Below the pieces are notes generated by a model that ran no database searches, was not told where the DNA came from, and saw only the letters and a list, made by a program, of their open reading frames with translations. Of a stretch of 64,000 bases of DNA, positions 18,604-27,923 are shown piece by piece; the stretch's first letter is position 1; the number at the start of each line of letters is the position of its first letter. Source of the DNA: Roseateles oligotrophus (lineage in GTDB: Bacteria > Pseudomonadota > Gammaproteobacteria > Burkholderiales > Burkholderiaceae_C); contig NZ_JAJIRN010000012.1 of NCBI RefSeq assembly GCF_025717515.1, positions 62,001-126,000 of the forward strand. The letters are read 5' to 3'. A program made the translations under genes and the position numbers.

Positions 18604-19078
18604 GTTCATGCACCGTCAACCGCTGGGTCAGCAGGTCGGCGGTCGGCTCGTCCGAGGCTTGGCCAACCGCAGCGAACAAGGCGCGTGCGGTGCGCGCCAC
18701 GCCTTCATGGCCTTCGACCAGGATGCGCACCATCTCCAGCGCCTTGGGCGGCTTGGCCGGTGCATCGGGCAGCGAGCTCAAGGCGGCGAACTGGGCATAA
18801 GAGCCGGGCGCCACAGACCCAAGCGCGCGGATGCGTTCGGCAATCGGGTCAACCGCGTTCCACAGCTCGGTGTACTGCACCATGAACATCTGGTGCAAGG
18901 TGTTGAACATCGGCCCGGTCACGTTCCAATGGAAATTGTGCGTGGTCAGGTAGAGCGTGTAGGTGTCGGCCAATAGCCTGGACAAGCCCAAGGTAATTGT
19001 TTCCCTGTCCTTGGCGCTAATGCCGATATTGATCGCATCCGGCTTGGCTGCAGATTTGGCGGAATTTTTCTTGGCCAT
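18566..19078 (-). CDS. dps: DNA-binding ferritin-like stress protein Dps
   Basis: A 170-residue member of the Dps/MrgA family of 12-mer mini-ferritins that store iron, consume H2O2 and shield DNA. The diiron site signature is present: [17 protein letters not shown], then [17 protein letters not shown] Lys/Ala-rich N-terminal tail ([11 protein letters not shown]) is the usual DNA-binding extension. AGGAG precedes the ATG at 19078. The gene end takes part in a tandem repeat (18350-18603). An OxyR gene lies 9 kb away; OxyR commonly controls dps, but I did not identify an OxyR site here. Confidence 0.95.
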   Translation of the reverse strand: MAKKNSAKSAAKPDAINIGISAKDRETITLGLSRLLADTYTLYLTTHNFHWNVTGPMFNTLHQMFMVQYTELWNAVDPIAERIRALGSVAPGSYAQFAALSSLPDAPAKPPKALEMVRILVEGHEGVARTARALFAAVGQASDEPTADLLTQRLTVHEQTAWMLRSLLED

Positions 19079-19248
19079 GCGAGGCTCCTGTTGATGAGGA
19101 CTTTGGATGCTGAAGGCAGCGGCCACTATAGAGCAGCGAGCGCCAGCCACGGCCGCTTTCCCGTCATTTGGGGTCGGCTTCAAATTCCTTGAGCGAACTC
19201 AACTTCGCAGCCAAAGCGCGCGCGCAGCATTCAACCGGATATTTCTTT

Positions 19249-19271
19249 AAAGCGGCGTTTTTCGCCGCCTT
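19249..19271 (+). promoter_or_regulatory. Stem-loop in the leader of the PEP-CTERM gene
   Basis: AAAGCGGCG, loop TTTTT, CGCCGCCTT: 8 of 9 positions pair. It ends 26 nt before the ATG at 19298 and just upstream of its Shine-Dalgarno. It could be a leader hairpin affecting translation or RNA stability, or a terminator-like relic; there is no proper T-tract after it. Confidence 0.35.
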
Positions 19272-19297
19272 GGTTTAGCAACACCGGAGCAATGACC

Positions 19298-20458
19298 ATG
19301 AGTGCTTTCCGTTTCAGACCCATCGCAGCGCTTGCATTGGCGACGTCACTCAGCCCCGGCTTGAGCCTGGCCACCGTGTTCGGCTCGCTTGGCAATTTCG
19401 ACACCGTCAACGACACCGGCAAGGATGCCTGGGGATTCGAAATCGACATCGAGGACTTGTCGTTCGACCAAAGCAAGATCACCAGCGTCTTCGGCTACAA
19501 CCGGGTCTTCTCCTTCATCTCGCCCGACCCCGGCGCGGTCGTCCGGTTCGGCAAGCCGACCATTACCGACGTGCCCGGCTATGGCGTACGGATCATCTAC
19601 GGCGGGACGATAGGCGGCGTCGCTACTCCGTTCAACAATCCGCTGAGCCCCTTCGTCACCACCGGCGAGAGTTGCTGGCCCGGCGCCAATGCCGGATGGA
19701 AGGCCAACCCCTGCGATCACTTTGGCGTCAGCACCTACGGCAACCCCGCCGCCATCAAATACAGCTGGCTGGTGGATAACGGCAGCGGAACCTTGGTCAA
19801 GCAGGCGGTCGGGGTTCCTTCGGTGAGCTTTGTGCCGGTGCCTGTGCCAGGGCCTCCACCTCCCATCCCTGCCGCGGTGCAGGCGTTGATCAAGGCTCCG
19901 GTGCTTGAGGCTCCTGCGCCGTTTGCGAACGCCTTCTGGGTCAAGCTGACTCAGACCACGCTGCCTGAAAACGTCGATCTGGGTGATCTGCTGATTGGCG
20001 ATCATCCCGGTCACCATGAACAGATCGCTGCACTGAACAACAAGCCGGAGTCGGAGACCGAATGGTATGAACTTCAGATCGGCAGAGTCGACGAACTGTC
20101 CAAGGAGTTGAAACCGAACGGCGATCCTTCACTGGTCATCGACATGAAGTTCTACAAATACCAAGGTCAATTTGATGACGAAGGTCTGGTGGATCCCTTG
20201 GTCAGCCAGAAGCCTCACGTGGACGAAAATGGTGTCGCCTATGTCATGCTGCCGGATGAAAATGGCATCCTCATACGTCACGATCTGGTTTACGTTGGCC
20301 AGCAGGTCGGCGGGTTCAACGCCAATGAGCTCGCCGCGCCAATCCCGGAGCCTGAGGTCTACGCAATGCTGCTGGCAGGGCTGGGCTTGCTAAGCTTGGT
20401 CGTCCGTCGAAGGCATCGGGCGGACGATGGCATCGCTGGTGCGGTGCCGCACTCTTGA
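19298..20458 (+). CDS. PEP-CTERM sorting domain protein
   Basis: A 386-residue exported protein: signal peptide (FRPIAALALATSLSPGLSLA), a long extracellular part with a proline-rich linker (PVPVPGPPPPIPAA), and a classical C-terminal sorting tag with PIPEPEVYAMLLAGLGLL, a short hydrophobic helix and the basic RRRHR end. Such tags are processed by exosortase EpsH/XrtA-type enzymes, linked to extracellular polysaccharide; no exosortase gene is in the window. GGAG sits 8 nt before the ATG at 19298, better placed than for the ATG two codons earlier. The body is not recognised. Confidence 0.85.
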   Translation: MSAFRFRPIAALALATSLSPGLSLATVFGSLGNFDTVNDTGKDAWGFEIDIEDLSFDQSKITSVFGYNRVFSFISPDPGAVVRFGKPTITDVPGYGVRIIYGGTIGGVATPFNNPLSPFVTTGESCWPGANAGWKANPCDHFGVSTYGNPAAIKYSWLVDNGSGTLVKQAVGVPSVSFVPVPVPGPPPPIPAAVQALIKAPVLEAPAPFANAFWVKLTQTTLPENVDLGDLLIGDHPGHHEQIAALNNKPESETEWYELQIGRVDELSKELKPNGDPSLVIDMKFYKYQGQFDDEGLVDPLVSQKPHVDENGVAYVMLPDENGILIRHDLVYVGQQVGGFNANELAAPIPEPEVYAMLLAGLGLLSLVVRRRHRADDGIAGAVPHS

Positions 20459-20643
20459 CGGCAATTGGAAAGACCGATGGGTTTGGCTCAGACGCTAAGC
20501 GTAAAGCGCAGGGACGCCATGAGGGTAATGACGCGGTTTTGGTGCCGCCAAACATGCCACACGACATTGGCTGAAGGCTTAGCCGGTGCGCGCCAACTGC
20601 CCGCAAGGCAAGACCTGCCCCCCGGATCGAGTTTGAGGTCGGC

Positions 20644-21120
20644 CTATTCGCTGACGATCTGACCCTTGGTGCCCGCGCCGCTGTCGGTCCATCCGTCCTC
20701 GCCCTGCAGGCGGCGGTCACCTTGGATCCTGAAGCTGATGGTGCCGGATTTGAACGCCAGCCCGCCATCGCTGCGTTTGGCCTTGACTGGCTTGCCGTTG
20801 ACCCAGACATGCTCTTTGGCGTCGATGCGGATGGTGGCGACGGTGGCGCCCGAATCAGACTTGGCGAGCCATTGCCCGGCGTAGGGCTTGGCTGCGGCGG
20901 GGCTGGCCTTGGGCGCAGGCGCGGCGGCATCGTTGACGAAGCCGGCCTTGGCGTTCTCGGCCTTGGTCTTGCGGATGTCGCAGCCTTGCCCTTCGGAAAT
21001 TTGCGTGCAGCCGGAGCGCTCCAACTGCTGAGCGTATTTGGCGCTGATCGCGTAGGCGTTGGGCTGTGCAATCAGGGCGATAGCGGCCGCGACCCAGAAT
21101 GCGAGTGGTTTTGTTTTCAT
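20644..21120 (-). CDS. Small secreted protein of unknown function
   Basis: A 158-residue protein with signal peptide (MKTKPLAFWVAAAIALIAQPNAYA). Two cysteines in the mature N-terminus (SGCTQISEGQGC) may form a disulfide. A basic Ala/Lys/Pro linker follows, then a beta-rich C-terminal part (ATVATIRIDAKEHVWVNGKPVKAKRSDGGLAF). It ends a minus-strand run beginning at 23454 and lies 31 nt behind the solute-binding protein gene, so it is likely co-transcribed. The family is not recognised. Confidence 0.65.
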   Translation of the reverse strand: MKTKPLAFWVAAAIALIAQPNAYAISAKYAQQLERSGCTQISEGQGCDIRKTKAENAKAGFVNDAAAPAPKASPAAAKPYAGQWLAKSDSGATVATIRIDAKEHVWVNGKPVKAKRSDGGLAFKSGTISFRIQGDRRLQGEDGWTDSGAGTKGQIVSE

Positions 21121-21151
21121 CGCGATTTCTGTTTGAAAAACGAAGGGGATT

Positions 21152-22060
21152 TCAGGGCGTTGGTTCTGGCGCCAGGCTCCAATGCAGCAGGCGCTCATCG
21201 AGCCAACCGGCTTGGCGCTGGATGGCGATCCAGGTGTTCAAAAAGCTCAGGAAATCGGAGTCGCCCTTGCGCACCGCCAAGGCCGCCAATGTGCTGCCGA
21301 CCGGCAATTGGAAAGGCAAATAAAGCTCGGGCACGGCGCGCGCAATCGCCGTCGGTGTCAAGGTGGCCAGCAGCGCCACCTGGGCTTGGCCTCTGAGCAC
21401 CGGGCCAAATGGCTCGCCTTCGACCTGCAAAAGCTTGGCGCGCGGGAACAGGCGCTTGGCCAGCGCGACCTCGGGCGTGCCCGCGCCGACCGCGACGGTC
21501 ATGTTCGGCTGATTCACGTCATTGATGTTGTTCAGCTTGTGAGACTGGCGTTTGCTGGCCACCACATGCACGCTCTCGGTCGCCGTCGGCTGAGTGAAAT
21601 TCACCACCAGCGCGCGCGGCGTCGTTACCCATAAACCGCTCGCAATCAAATCGAAGCGCTGCGCGATCAGGTCCGGGATCAGGTCGCCCCAAGTGGTGGG
21701 CACGAACTCGAGCGCGACGCCCATGTCTTCGGCCAAACGCCGGGCGATGTCAACGCTATAGCCGCTGAACTCGCCGTTGGCATTGCGCATCACCATCGGC
21801 ACCACCGGCACCACGCCGACACGCAGCACGCCGCGCAGGCGCAGCGTGGCGAGTGTGTCCACCGCCGGCGGGCGCATGACCGGTGGCGCCATCTCCACAA
21901 ACGGCGCGTGCGGTGCAAGGCCGGCAGCGTCGATAAAGCCATAACCCTCGGTCGCGGGCGCTGTGGCCTGGCTTTGAACTTGAGCGTGAGATTGAATCGA
22001 CAAGGCCAGACTCAGGCCGGCGCACAGCAAGCCAGTCTTGCGTAGAAGAATTTTCAGCAC
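21152..22060 (-). CDS. Periplasmic solute-binding protein (SBP_bac_3 type)
   Basis: A 302-residue protein: signal peptide (GLLCAGLSLALSIQSHAQ), a low-complexity linker, then the amino-acid-type binding fold: LRLRGVLRVGVVPVVPMVMRNANGEFSGYSVDIARRLAEDMG, FDLIASGLWVTTPRALVVNFTQP and a late WIAIQRQAGWLDE. No transporter membrane components are adjacent. It lies 12 nt downstream of the DUF3011 gene, so it belongs to the same envelope transcription unit. The ligand is unknown, probably an amino acid or small carboxylate by family. Confidence 0.8.
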   Translation of the reverse strand: MLKILLRKTGLLCAGLSLALSIQSHAQVQSQATAPATEGYGFIDAAGLAPHAPFVEMAPPVMRPPAVDTLATLRLRGVLRVGVVPVVPMVMRNANGEFSGYSVDIARRLAEDMGVALEFVPTTWGDLIPDLIAQRFDLIASGLWVTTPRALVVNFTQPTATESVHVVASKRQSHKLNNINDVNQPNMTVAVGAGTPEVALAKRLFPRAKLLQVEGEPFGPVLRGQAQVALLATLTPTAIARAVPELYLPFQLPVGSTLAALAVRKGDSDFLSFLNTWIAIQRQAGWLDERLLHWSLAPEPTP

Positions 22061-22072
22061 GATGGCCTCGGG

Positions 22073-22720
22073 TCAGTAGCCGCCGCCGACCAGATTGAAC
22101 TGGACGCGGTGCTGTGGGTTGTTGACGTCCACGGCGAGAAAGCCCTGGCCCTGCCGGCTGATCTTGAAGCGCTGGCGGCCGGCTTGGAGTTGCTCGCCGG
22201 TGAGCTGGCCGGTGAATTCGTTGTTGCCGGCGCGGCCCTTCACCGACCCGCCGGGCAGGATGGTCAGCTGCACATCGGTGCGCTCGGTCTCGTCATAGCC
22301 GCTGAAACTGCCGACCGACCAGCTCTGTACCTCACTGCCTTCTTGCGTGGCCTGCTGATTGCGGCTGGAAGCCAGCGCCGCCAGCGCCGCCAAACCCACC
22401 ACCGCCACGCCGATACCAATGGCCTTGTCGCGGCTGCGGTGATTGTTGTCGTCTTTGCCGACGCGGAACTCGGCCGCGCAACCGTGATCCACCCACACGC
22501 CATAACGGTCATAGCCCCAGGAGCGATTCTCCCGGCAGCTGATGCTAGACAGCTGGCGTGACAGCTCGACCCGGTCGTTGGTGTCAACCCGGCAATAGCG
22601 GTAGCTGAAGCCACGGGATTCGCAGCGAACGGTTTGTTCGGCACGCGCCGGCAGAGGCATCGCCACCATGGCCACGCAAATCAGCCCGCTCAAAGGCCGC
22701 GTCAGAAAATTTCGAATCAT
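22073..22720 (-). CDS. DUF3011 domain envelope protein
   Basis: A 215-residue protein with signal peptide (ICVAMVAMPLPARA), then a DUF3011 module: CESRGFSYRYC, SRQLSSISCRENRSWGYDRYGVWVDHGCAAEF, with conserved Cys, Trp and Tyr positions. A hydrophobic helix (AIGIGVAVVGLAALAALASS) follows and could anchor the protein, then a beta-rich C-terminal domain. The start at 22720 is chosen because GGGAG lies 6 nt upstream; a preceding in-frame ATG at 22726 abuts that site. It is 35 nt downstream of the OmpA-like gene in an apparent operon. Molecular role unknown. Confidence 0.75.
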   Translation of the reverse strand: MIRNFLTRPLSGLICVAMVAMPLPARAEQTVRCESRGFSYRYCRVDTNDRVELSRQLSSISCRENRSWGYDRYGVWVDHGCAAEFRVGKDDNNHRSRDKAIGIGVAVVGLAALAALASSRNQQATQEGSEVQSWSVGSFSGYDETERTDVQLTILPGGSVKGRAGNNEFTGQLTGEQLQAGRQRFKISRQGQGFLAVDVNNPQHRVQFNLVGGGY

Positions 22721-22755
22721 CTGCATCTCCCGTCGGCGCAAGGCTTGAGCGCGCT

Positions 22756-23454
22756 TCAGTAGCCGTTGCTGGCCTGGACCTCACGCAAGAATATTTCAAC
22801 CCGGCGGTTGCGCGCCCGGTCTTCGGCCGAATCGTTGGCCACCAGCGGCTCACGCGCGCCGCGCCCGGCCACCTCGATGCGCTCGCCCTTGATGCCGCGG
22901 TCCTCCAGGAAACTGCGCACGCTTTCGGCGCGGCGCAAGGACAGCGGGTCATTGATGGCATCGTTGCCGGTGTTGTCGGTATGGCCGACGATGCGGATCT
23001 TGGTGCTGGCGTGCTCGCGCTCCAGGCCATTCGCGAACGCTTCAAGCACAGGGCGCAGCCGGGGCTCCAGGGCAGCGCTGCCGGTGGCGAAGGAGATGTC
23101 GCTGGGCACTTGCAGCTTGAGTTGGTTATCGGCCGTGCGCGTGACCTGCACGCCGGTGCCCACCGTGGCCTGTTCCATCGCGCGGCGTTTGTCTTCCATA
23201 TGCTTGGACCACAGATTCCCGCCGACCGCCCCGGCCACAGCGCCAATTGCCGCGCCGGTGCCGGCCTTGCCGCCGGTAGCCGAACCGATGATGGCGCCGG
23301 CCACCGCTCCAATGGCCGCACCCTGCGCGGTGCTTTGCTGCTGCGGGTCCATATTGGCGCAGCCCGACAAGCAACCGGCAACTGCGGCCAAGCAGGCCAA
23401 CAAACCGGCCTGTTTATTGGCCTTGAGGGAGGGGTGGAGGTTTTGACGCTGCAT
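22756..23454 (-). CDS. OmpA-family lipoprotein with glycine zipper
   Basis: A 232-residue protein: lipoprotein signal ending LSGC, a glycine-zipper segment (GAAIGAVAGAIIGSATGG, repeated once), then a C-terminal OmpA/MotB peptidoglycan-binding domain (ISFATGSAALEPRLRPVL, GHTDNTGNDAINDPLSLRRAESVRSFL, NRRVEIFL). It should tether the outer membrane to the cell wall. The ATG at 23454 fits the signal peptide; a GTG at 23481 is an alternative. It heads a four-gene minus-strand cluster of envelope proteins. Confidence 0.88.
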   Translation of the reverse strand: MQRQNLHPSLKANKQAGLLACLAAVAGCLSGCANMDPQQQSTAQGAAIGAVAGAIIGSATGGKAGTGAAIGAVAGAVGGNLWSKHMEDKRRAMEQATVGTGVQVTRTADNQLKLQVPSDISFATGSAALEPRLRPVLEAFANGLEREHASTKIRIVGHTDNTGNDAINDPLSLRRAESVRSFLEDRGIKGERIEVAGRGAREPLVANDSAEDRARNRRVEIFLREVQASNGY

Positions 23455-23563
23455 CGCTCTGTCCAATAGTGGTTTAGACACCTGTAGTTACAGGCGCCGC
23501 GATCAGCATATCACCAACGTAACGGCCAAAAATGACGGCTTGATGGCGTCAACGGACCTTGAG

Positions 23564-24064
23564 CTATTCCTCAAGGTCAAGGTGGCGCTCATAACAAACA
23601 CTGGTCGGATCACCCAGGTACTCGCCAAAGGGCGCTATGCGCCGGAAACCCCAAGCTTCGTATAGGCCCATGGCCGGCGTCTGCTTGTAGCCGGTTTCAA
23701 GCGCGAGCCTGCGGTAATCCAGACGAATCGCGGCCCGCTCAAGGTGCGCGAGCACCGCGCGGGCAAGGCCTTTGCGGCGGTGATCGCGGTGCACATAGAT
23801 TCTGCGGATTTCGGCGGTGAATTCATCCAAAGGGCGAAAGGCACCGCAGGCGACGGGACAGGCATCGAGATAAGCGACGACATAAACGCTGCGCGCTCCC
23901 ACAGGGGGATTGCTGGCCGGCGGGCCACCCGCCACAAACAACTCGGGATACAAAGCCTTCGCGTCGATCGCAGCTTCACGCAGCAGCGCGAGCGCATCGG
24001 CGCCTTGAGGGTCAACTTCTATGATGCTCGGCAATTGAATGGACCTCGGTCTGGATGGCGGCAC
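23564..24064 (-). CDS. GNAT-family N-acetyltransferase
   Basis: A 166-residue single-domain GNAT protein. Motif A is IYVHRDHRRKGLARAVLAHLE; the C-terminal part ALETGYKQTPAMGLYEAWGFRRIAPFGEY is typical of a large subgroup of small-molecule acetyltransferases. The only start upstream of the first strand is GTG at 24064. It is transcribed in the same direction as the Ada-like gene, 12 nt behind it, so co-transcription with that DNA-repair gene is likely. The substrate is unknown. Confidence 0.8.
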   Translation of the reverse strand: MPPSRPRSIQLPSIIEVDPQGADALALLREAAIDAKALYPELFVAGGPPASNPPVGARSVYVVAYLDACPVACGAFRPLDEFTAEIRRIYVHRDHRRKGLARAVLAHLERAAIRLDYRRLALETGYKQTPAMGLYEAWGFRRIAPFGEYLGDPTSVCYERHLDLEE

Positions 24065-24076
24065 TGTAGCCCCGCT

Positions 24077-24919
24077 TCAGCCGACTCGCGCCAGCTCCAG
24101 CCCCAGCAAGGCCCGCTTGGTCTGCGGGCCCCAGCGGTATTCGCCAAATTCGGCGTTGGCACGTATCACGCGGTGGCAAGGGATCAGGTAAGCAATCGGA
24201 TTCGCCGCCACACAACTCGCCACCGCGCGCACCGCTTTGGGCGCGCCGACCAACTGCGCCAACTGCCCATAAGACAAAACCTGACCCTCTGGCACGGCCA
24301 TCAAGGCTTGCCAAACCTTCAAACGCAGCGGCGTGCCCGACAAGGCCAGGCCAATCGGCCGGCTCGGCCCCAGGCCCTGCATGCGGCGCTGCAACTCGGT
24401 GACGATGGGGGCCAACCCTGCGGCATCTTCGCGCCATTGCGCCAGCGGTAGCGCGCCAGCGGCTGTTGCGATCAGCTGCGCCGGACTGGCGCCGCGGCTG
24501 AACACCAGTTGCATCACGCCGCGCTCACTGGCGGCCAACCAGATCGGCCCGAGCAGACTGTCCGCGCAGGTCCAGCGCAAGCTCAGGCCGGCGCCACCCA
24601 GCTTGAATTCACCCGGCGTGATGCCGTCCAGCCCAATGAACAGATCATGCAGCCGCGACGGGCCGGAGAGGCCGGCCGCCAAGGCCGCGTCCATCACCGA
24701 GGCCGCCTCGGTCAGGCTCTGCTTGGCGCGTTGCAGCGTCAGCGCCTGGCTGAATTCCTTGGGCGTAACGCCCGCCATGCCGACGAAGTTGCGCTGGAAA
24801 TGGAACAGGCTGAGCCCGGCTTCATCGGCCAGGGTCTGCAGAGGCAGCGCCTCCTCGCTCGAGGCCAGGCGCTCGATGGCCTTGCGTATGCGCTGATAGT
24901 GGCTGCTTTGGGTGTCCAT
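24077..24919 (-). CDS. AraC-type HTH fused to O6-alkylguanine-DNA alkyltransferase (Ada-like)
   Basis: A 280-residue protein: residues 1-100 form an AraC/XylS helix-turn-helix (PLQTLADEAGLSLFHFQRNFVGMAGVTPKEF), residues 105-280 an alkyltransferase with acceptor cysteine in IPCHRVIRANAEFGEYRWG. It should remove O6-alkyl groups from guanine by suicide transfer. Unlike E. coli Ada it lacks the N-terminal zinc domain with the methyl-phosphotriester-sensing cysteine, so the classical switch that turns Ada into an activator is missing. The regulatory part may sense otherwise or only help DNA binding. Confidence 0.9.
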   Translation of the reverse strand: MDTQSSHYQRIRKAIERLASSEEALPLQTLADEAGLSLFHFQRNFVGMAGVTPKEFSQALTLQRAKQSLTEAASVMDAALAAGLSGPSRLHDLFIGLDGITPGEFKLGGAGLSLRWTCADSLLGPIWLAASERGVMQLVFSRGASPAQLIATAAGALPLAQWREDAAGLAPIVTELQRRMQGLGPSRPIGLALSGTPLRLKVWQALMAVPEGQVLSYGQLAQLVGAPKAVRAVASCVAANPIAYLIPCHRVIRANAEFGEYRWGPQTKRALLGLELARVG

Positions 24920-25076
24920 GCTCTGCGCCTGTAGCTGGCTTCAAGCCCGGCTGGCGCGAGCCGCATAACAGCCGGCACGAGCGCAGTGGATATTGACGAA
25001 GGCGGCCGCCAGGCCTTGAATGTGGAACTGAAAACGTGGCATGAGGCGTCGGTCGGAGTTTCGAGATCAGCCATTG

Positions 25077-27923
25077 TCAAAATTTCGACTCGCCTTGCCC
25101 ACCCGATTCTTGCGCCGAATCATCACTGGGCGTGGGCGCCTTGAGCGGCAAAAACAGCACAAAACAGCTGCCATTGACGACGCTTCGGTCCAGCGTCAGG
25201 CTGCCCCCCAGCAGCGAGTTGGCGATGTTGTAGCTGACCGACAGCCCCAGCCCACTGCCGCCTTGGCCGAATTTGGTGGTGAAGAAGGGCTCGAAAATGC
25301 GGGCGGCGTGAGCGGCGCTGATGCCGACGCCGTCGTCCTGGAAGCGCAGCTCAACCCGCTCACCGGACATACGCCTCGCGCTCAAGTTCATCAGCCCTTC
25401 ATGGCCCTCGCGTCGTTCGCCGAAGCCATGCACCATCGCGTTTTCGATCAGATTGCTCAAGATCTGGCCGAAGGGGCCGGGGAAGCTGTCGAGCAAGATG
25501 TCGGGCGGAATATCCAGCGTGATCCGGTGGCCGCGCTTGCGGATGCTGGCCTGCAAGGTGGCAACAATCTGCTCGCACAGCTGCGCCAGATCGAAGGGCC
25601 GGCGCTGCTCGGCGGTACGGTCCACCGCCACCTGCTTGAAGCTGCCTATCAGCCGAGCAGCCGATTCGAGGCCCAGCATGATCAGCCGCGCCATCGCCTT
25701 GGCTTCGTTGAAGTAACTCTCCAGTTCACTGCGCCGCAAGGCCTTGGTCAGCACAGCGCTCTCGACCTCGGCGGTCCTCTGCTCCAGCGTGCTCGCCATC
25801 AACAGGCTGTTGCCCAAGGGCGTGTTCAGTTCATGCGCGATGCCGGCCACCAGCGCGCCCAAGGCGGCAAGCTTCTCTTGTGCCATCAACTGGCTCTGCG
25901 CCTGCTGCAGCTGCCGATAGGCGCGTGCGTTGTCCAGCGCGATGGCGGTATAGGCATTGAGGGTGCGAAACACCATCCGCTCATGTTCGCCGTAAGCATC
26001 GGCCAGCGGCGACTGCGCCGTCACCACGCCAAGCAGGCGTTCGCCGATCAAGAGTGGCGCGAACAGCGCGCTGAGCGTGCGCATGGTGCCGGGCACCTGG
26101 CTGGGGTCGCTGCCGTCGGCCGCCAGCTGAATCGACAACTCATCGCGTTCGCGCGCGCAGCGGGCGGCATTGGAGCTCGGCTCACTGAGGGCGATATGGC
26201 TAGGGGGTATCGACTCGCCGTCTTCGAGGCCGTACACCGATTGCAGCCCCATGCCATCGTCATCGAGCAAATAGATTTCGAACGCACGGGCGTCCAGCAA
26301 GGCCGGAATATGCTGGCTCAAGGCGGCAAAGACCGAGGCCTGATCCAGATGGCGGGTCAGCTGCAGGCCGATCAGGCCGAGCTTTTCCAGCGTTGCGTTA
26401 TTGCCCTGCATCAGCGCTGCTTTTTGGCGCTCGGCCTCGGCCAGTTGATGCAGATGCTCGGTCTGGGCGCGGGCGCTCTCGCTCAGATTGCGCAGCTGGA
26501 TGGATTCCAGACGATTCGCCGATTCGCGGCTGAGCGACTGGGCCCGCGAATTCGCGGCCTGCTGGCTGGTTTCAAACGCCTCCCGGTAGCGGCCCGCGTC
26601 GGCGTAGGCTTGTGCCAAGGCATTCAGCAATTCGCCACTGTTTTTGTAGCCGGCGATGGACTGCCCCCCCTGGTTCGCACGTTCCAAATACTGCAAGGCC
26701 TTGCCCTCGGGCGCGGCCGGCTGCCGCTGGGCGATGCGCGCCAGCAGCAGACATAGTTCAAGCTCTAACTCCGTCGCGCCACGGCTGATTGCTTTGCGCA
26801 AGGCCTCCAGCGCGCAGGTTTCGGCCTGCTCCAGTTGGCCCAGATCAAACAGCGCATGTGCCTGGCCGCGTTGCGCCTTCAGTTGCAAGTCGGCATAGCC
26901 GCCGAGCGCCTGCAGCTCGGTGAACAGCGAAGTGGCTTCCATGGGCCGCTGCTGGTCGAGGGCGAGCCAACCAAGATAACCCAAGGTCACCGCAAAATTG
27001 CGTGACTCGGGCCAAGCCGCCAGGCAGTCGCGGGCTGCCGTCATTTGCTGCTCGGCCAAGTCTAGCCTGCCCAGCAGGCGCAGGGTTTCGCCCAGCTGCA
27101 GCTGACAGCTCGCGATGCTGCTTGGCCAGCCATGGACGCGCGCCAGATTGAGGCCGCGTTCCATCCATTCCAGCGCGGCCTGCGGGTCATTCAGATCATT
27201 GAAAATGCTGCCCAAATTGACCAGGGAGATGATCGCTTCGCGGATATAGCCGGCTTGCTGCAGCGGCTCGATCACGGCCGAGAAGCCTTGGGCCGATTCG
27301 CTGAGTTTGCTGGCGCGCATGGCGCGATGGGCGGCGTAGAGCAGCGTGATCGCCGCCGCCGGAGCGGTCAGGGCGGCGGTATCTCGGGTCAAGCTGTCAC
27401 CCCAGCGCTGTTCGACCGCATCGGGGTCGGCAAAGCCGGCATATCGCGCCTGACTGCATTGCAGAATTTGCTGCCGGCTGCTGTCTCCCGCGCGTTCGGC
27501 GTAGTCCGCCCCGCGTTCGAGCCAAGCGCAACAGGCCGGCGTGTTGCCTGCCCCCGTCGCCAGTTGCGACAAGACCCAGCAGCAGTCGGCGGCGCTGATC
27601 CAGTCTCCTGCCGCCTCGGCCGCTTGCAGAATGCCGCTTGCCAGTGCTTCGTCCTGAGCGGCCTCGCTGCGCAGGCGCCGAACCTCGATGCGGACGAGCT
27701 GCAACCGCCAGGCGACCTGCAAAGCCTGCTCGGCCGGCATTGCTTGCAGACCTTGTTCGGCTTGCTCGGCCAGCTCAAGCGCCCAGGCGGAATTGCGCTC
27801 TCGCTGATGCCAGGCCAAATTCGCCAGTTGGCGAAATTTCTCGGCCAGTGGCAGCGCAGCGATATTGGTCGCCAGCGCCTCGACCGCGCTGTTCAGCTCA
27901 TAGAGTGCCGGTGCCTTGTTCAT
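25077..27923 (-). CDS. Cytosolic TPR-GAF sensor histidine kinase
   Basis: A 948-residue protein without signal peptide or membrane helices. Residues about 30-440 are TPR-like helical repeats, a coiled-coil follows (ARAQTEHLHQLAEAERQKAALMQ), then a GAF domain (about 520-660) and a kinase core: His697 in GIAHELNTPLGN, N-box IENAMVHGF, G-boxes DDGVGI and GGSGLGLSV, and FEPFFTTK. Its ATG overlaps the oxyR stop codon (ATGA), implying translational coupling. No response regulator is adjacent. Domain order suggests sensing an intracellular cue; the link with OxyR suggests redox state, an inference. Confidence 0.88.
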   Translation of the reverse strand: MNKAPALYELNSAVEALATNIAALPLAEKFRQLANLAWHQRERNSAWALELAEQAEQGLQAMPAEQALQVAWRLQLVRIEVRRLRSEAAQDEALASGILQAAEAAGDWISAADCCWVLSQLATGAGNTPACCAWLERGADYAERAGDSSRQQILQCSQARYAGFADPDAVEQRWGDSLTRDTAALTAPAAAITLLYAAHRAMRASKLSESAQGFSAVIEPLQQAGYIREAIISLVNLGSIFNDLNDPQAALEWMERGLNLARVHGWPSSIASCQLQLGETLRLLGRLDLAEQQMTAARDCLAAWPESRNFAVTLGYLGWLALDQQRPMEATSLFTELQALGGYADLQLKAQRGQAHALFDLGQLEQAETCALEALRKAISRGATELELELCLLLARIAQRQPAAPEGKALQYLERANQGGQSIAGYKNSGELLNALAQAYADAGRYREAFETSQQAANSRAQSLSRESANRLESIQLRNLSESARAQTEHLHQLAEAERQKAALMQGNNATLEKLGLIGLQLTRHLDQASVFAALSQHIPALLDARAFEIYLLDDDGMGLQSVYGLEDGESIPPSHIALSEPSSNAARCARERDELSIQLAADGSDPSQVPGTMRTLSALFAPLLIGERLLGVVTAQSPLADAYGEHERMVFRTLNAYTAIALDNARAYRQLQQAQSQLMAQEKLAALGALVAGIAHELNTPLGNSLLMASTLEQRTAEVESAVLTKALRRSELESYFNEAKAMARLIMLGLESAARLIGSFKQVAVDRTAEQRRPFDLAQLCEQIVATLQASIRKRGHRITLDIPPDILLDSFPGPFGQILSNLIENAMVHGFGERREGHEGLMNLSARRMSGERVELRFQDDGVGISAAHAARIFEPFFTTKFGQGGSGLGLSVSYNIANSLLGGSLTLDRSVVNGSCFVLFLPLKAPTPSDDSAQESGGQGESKF

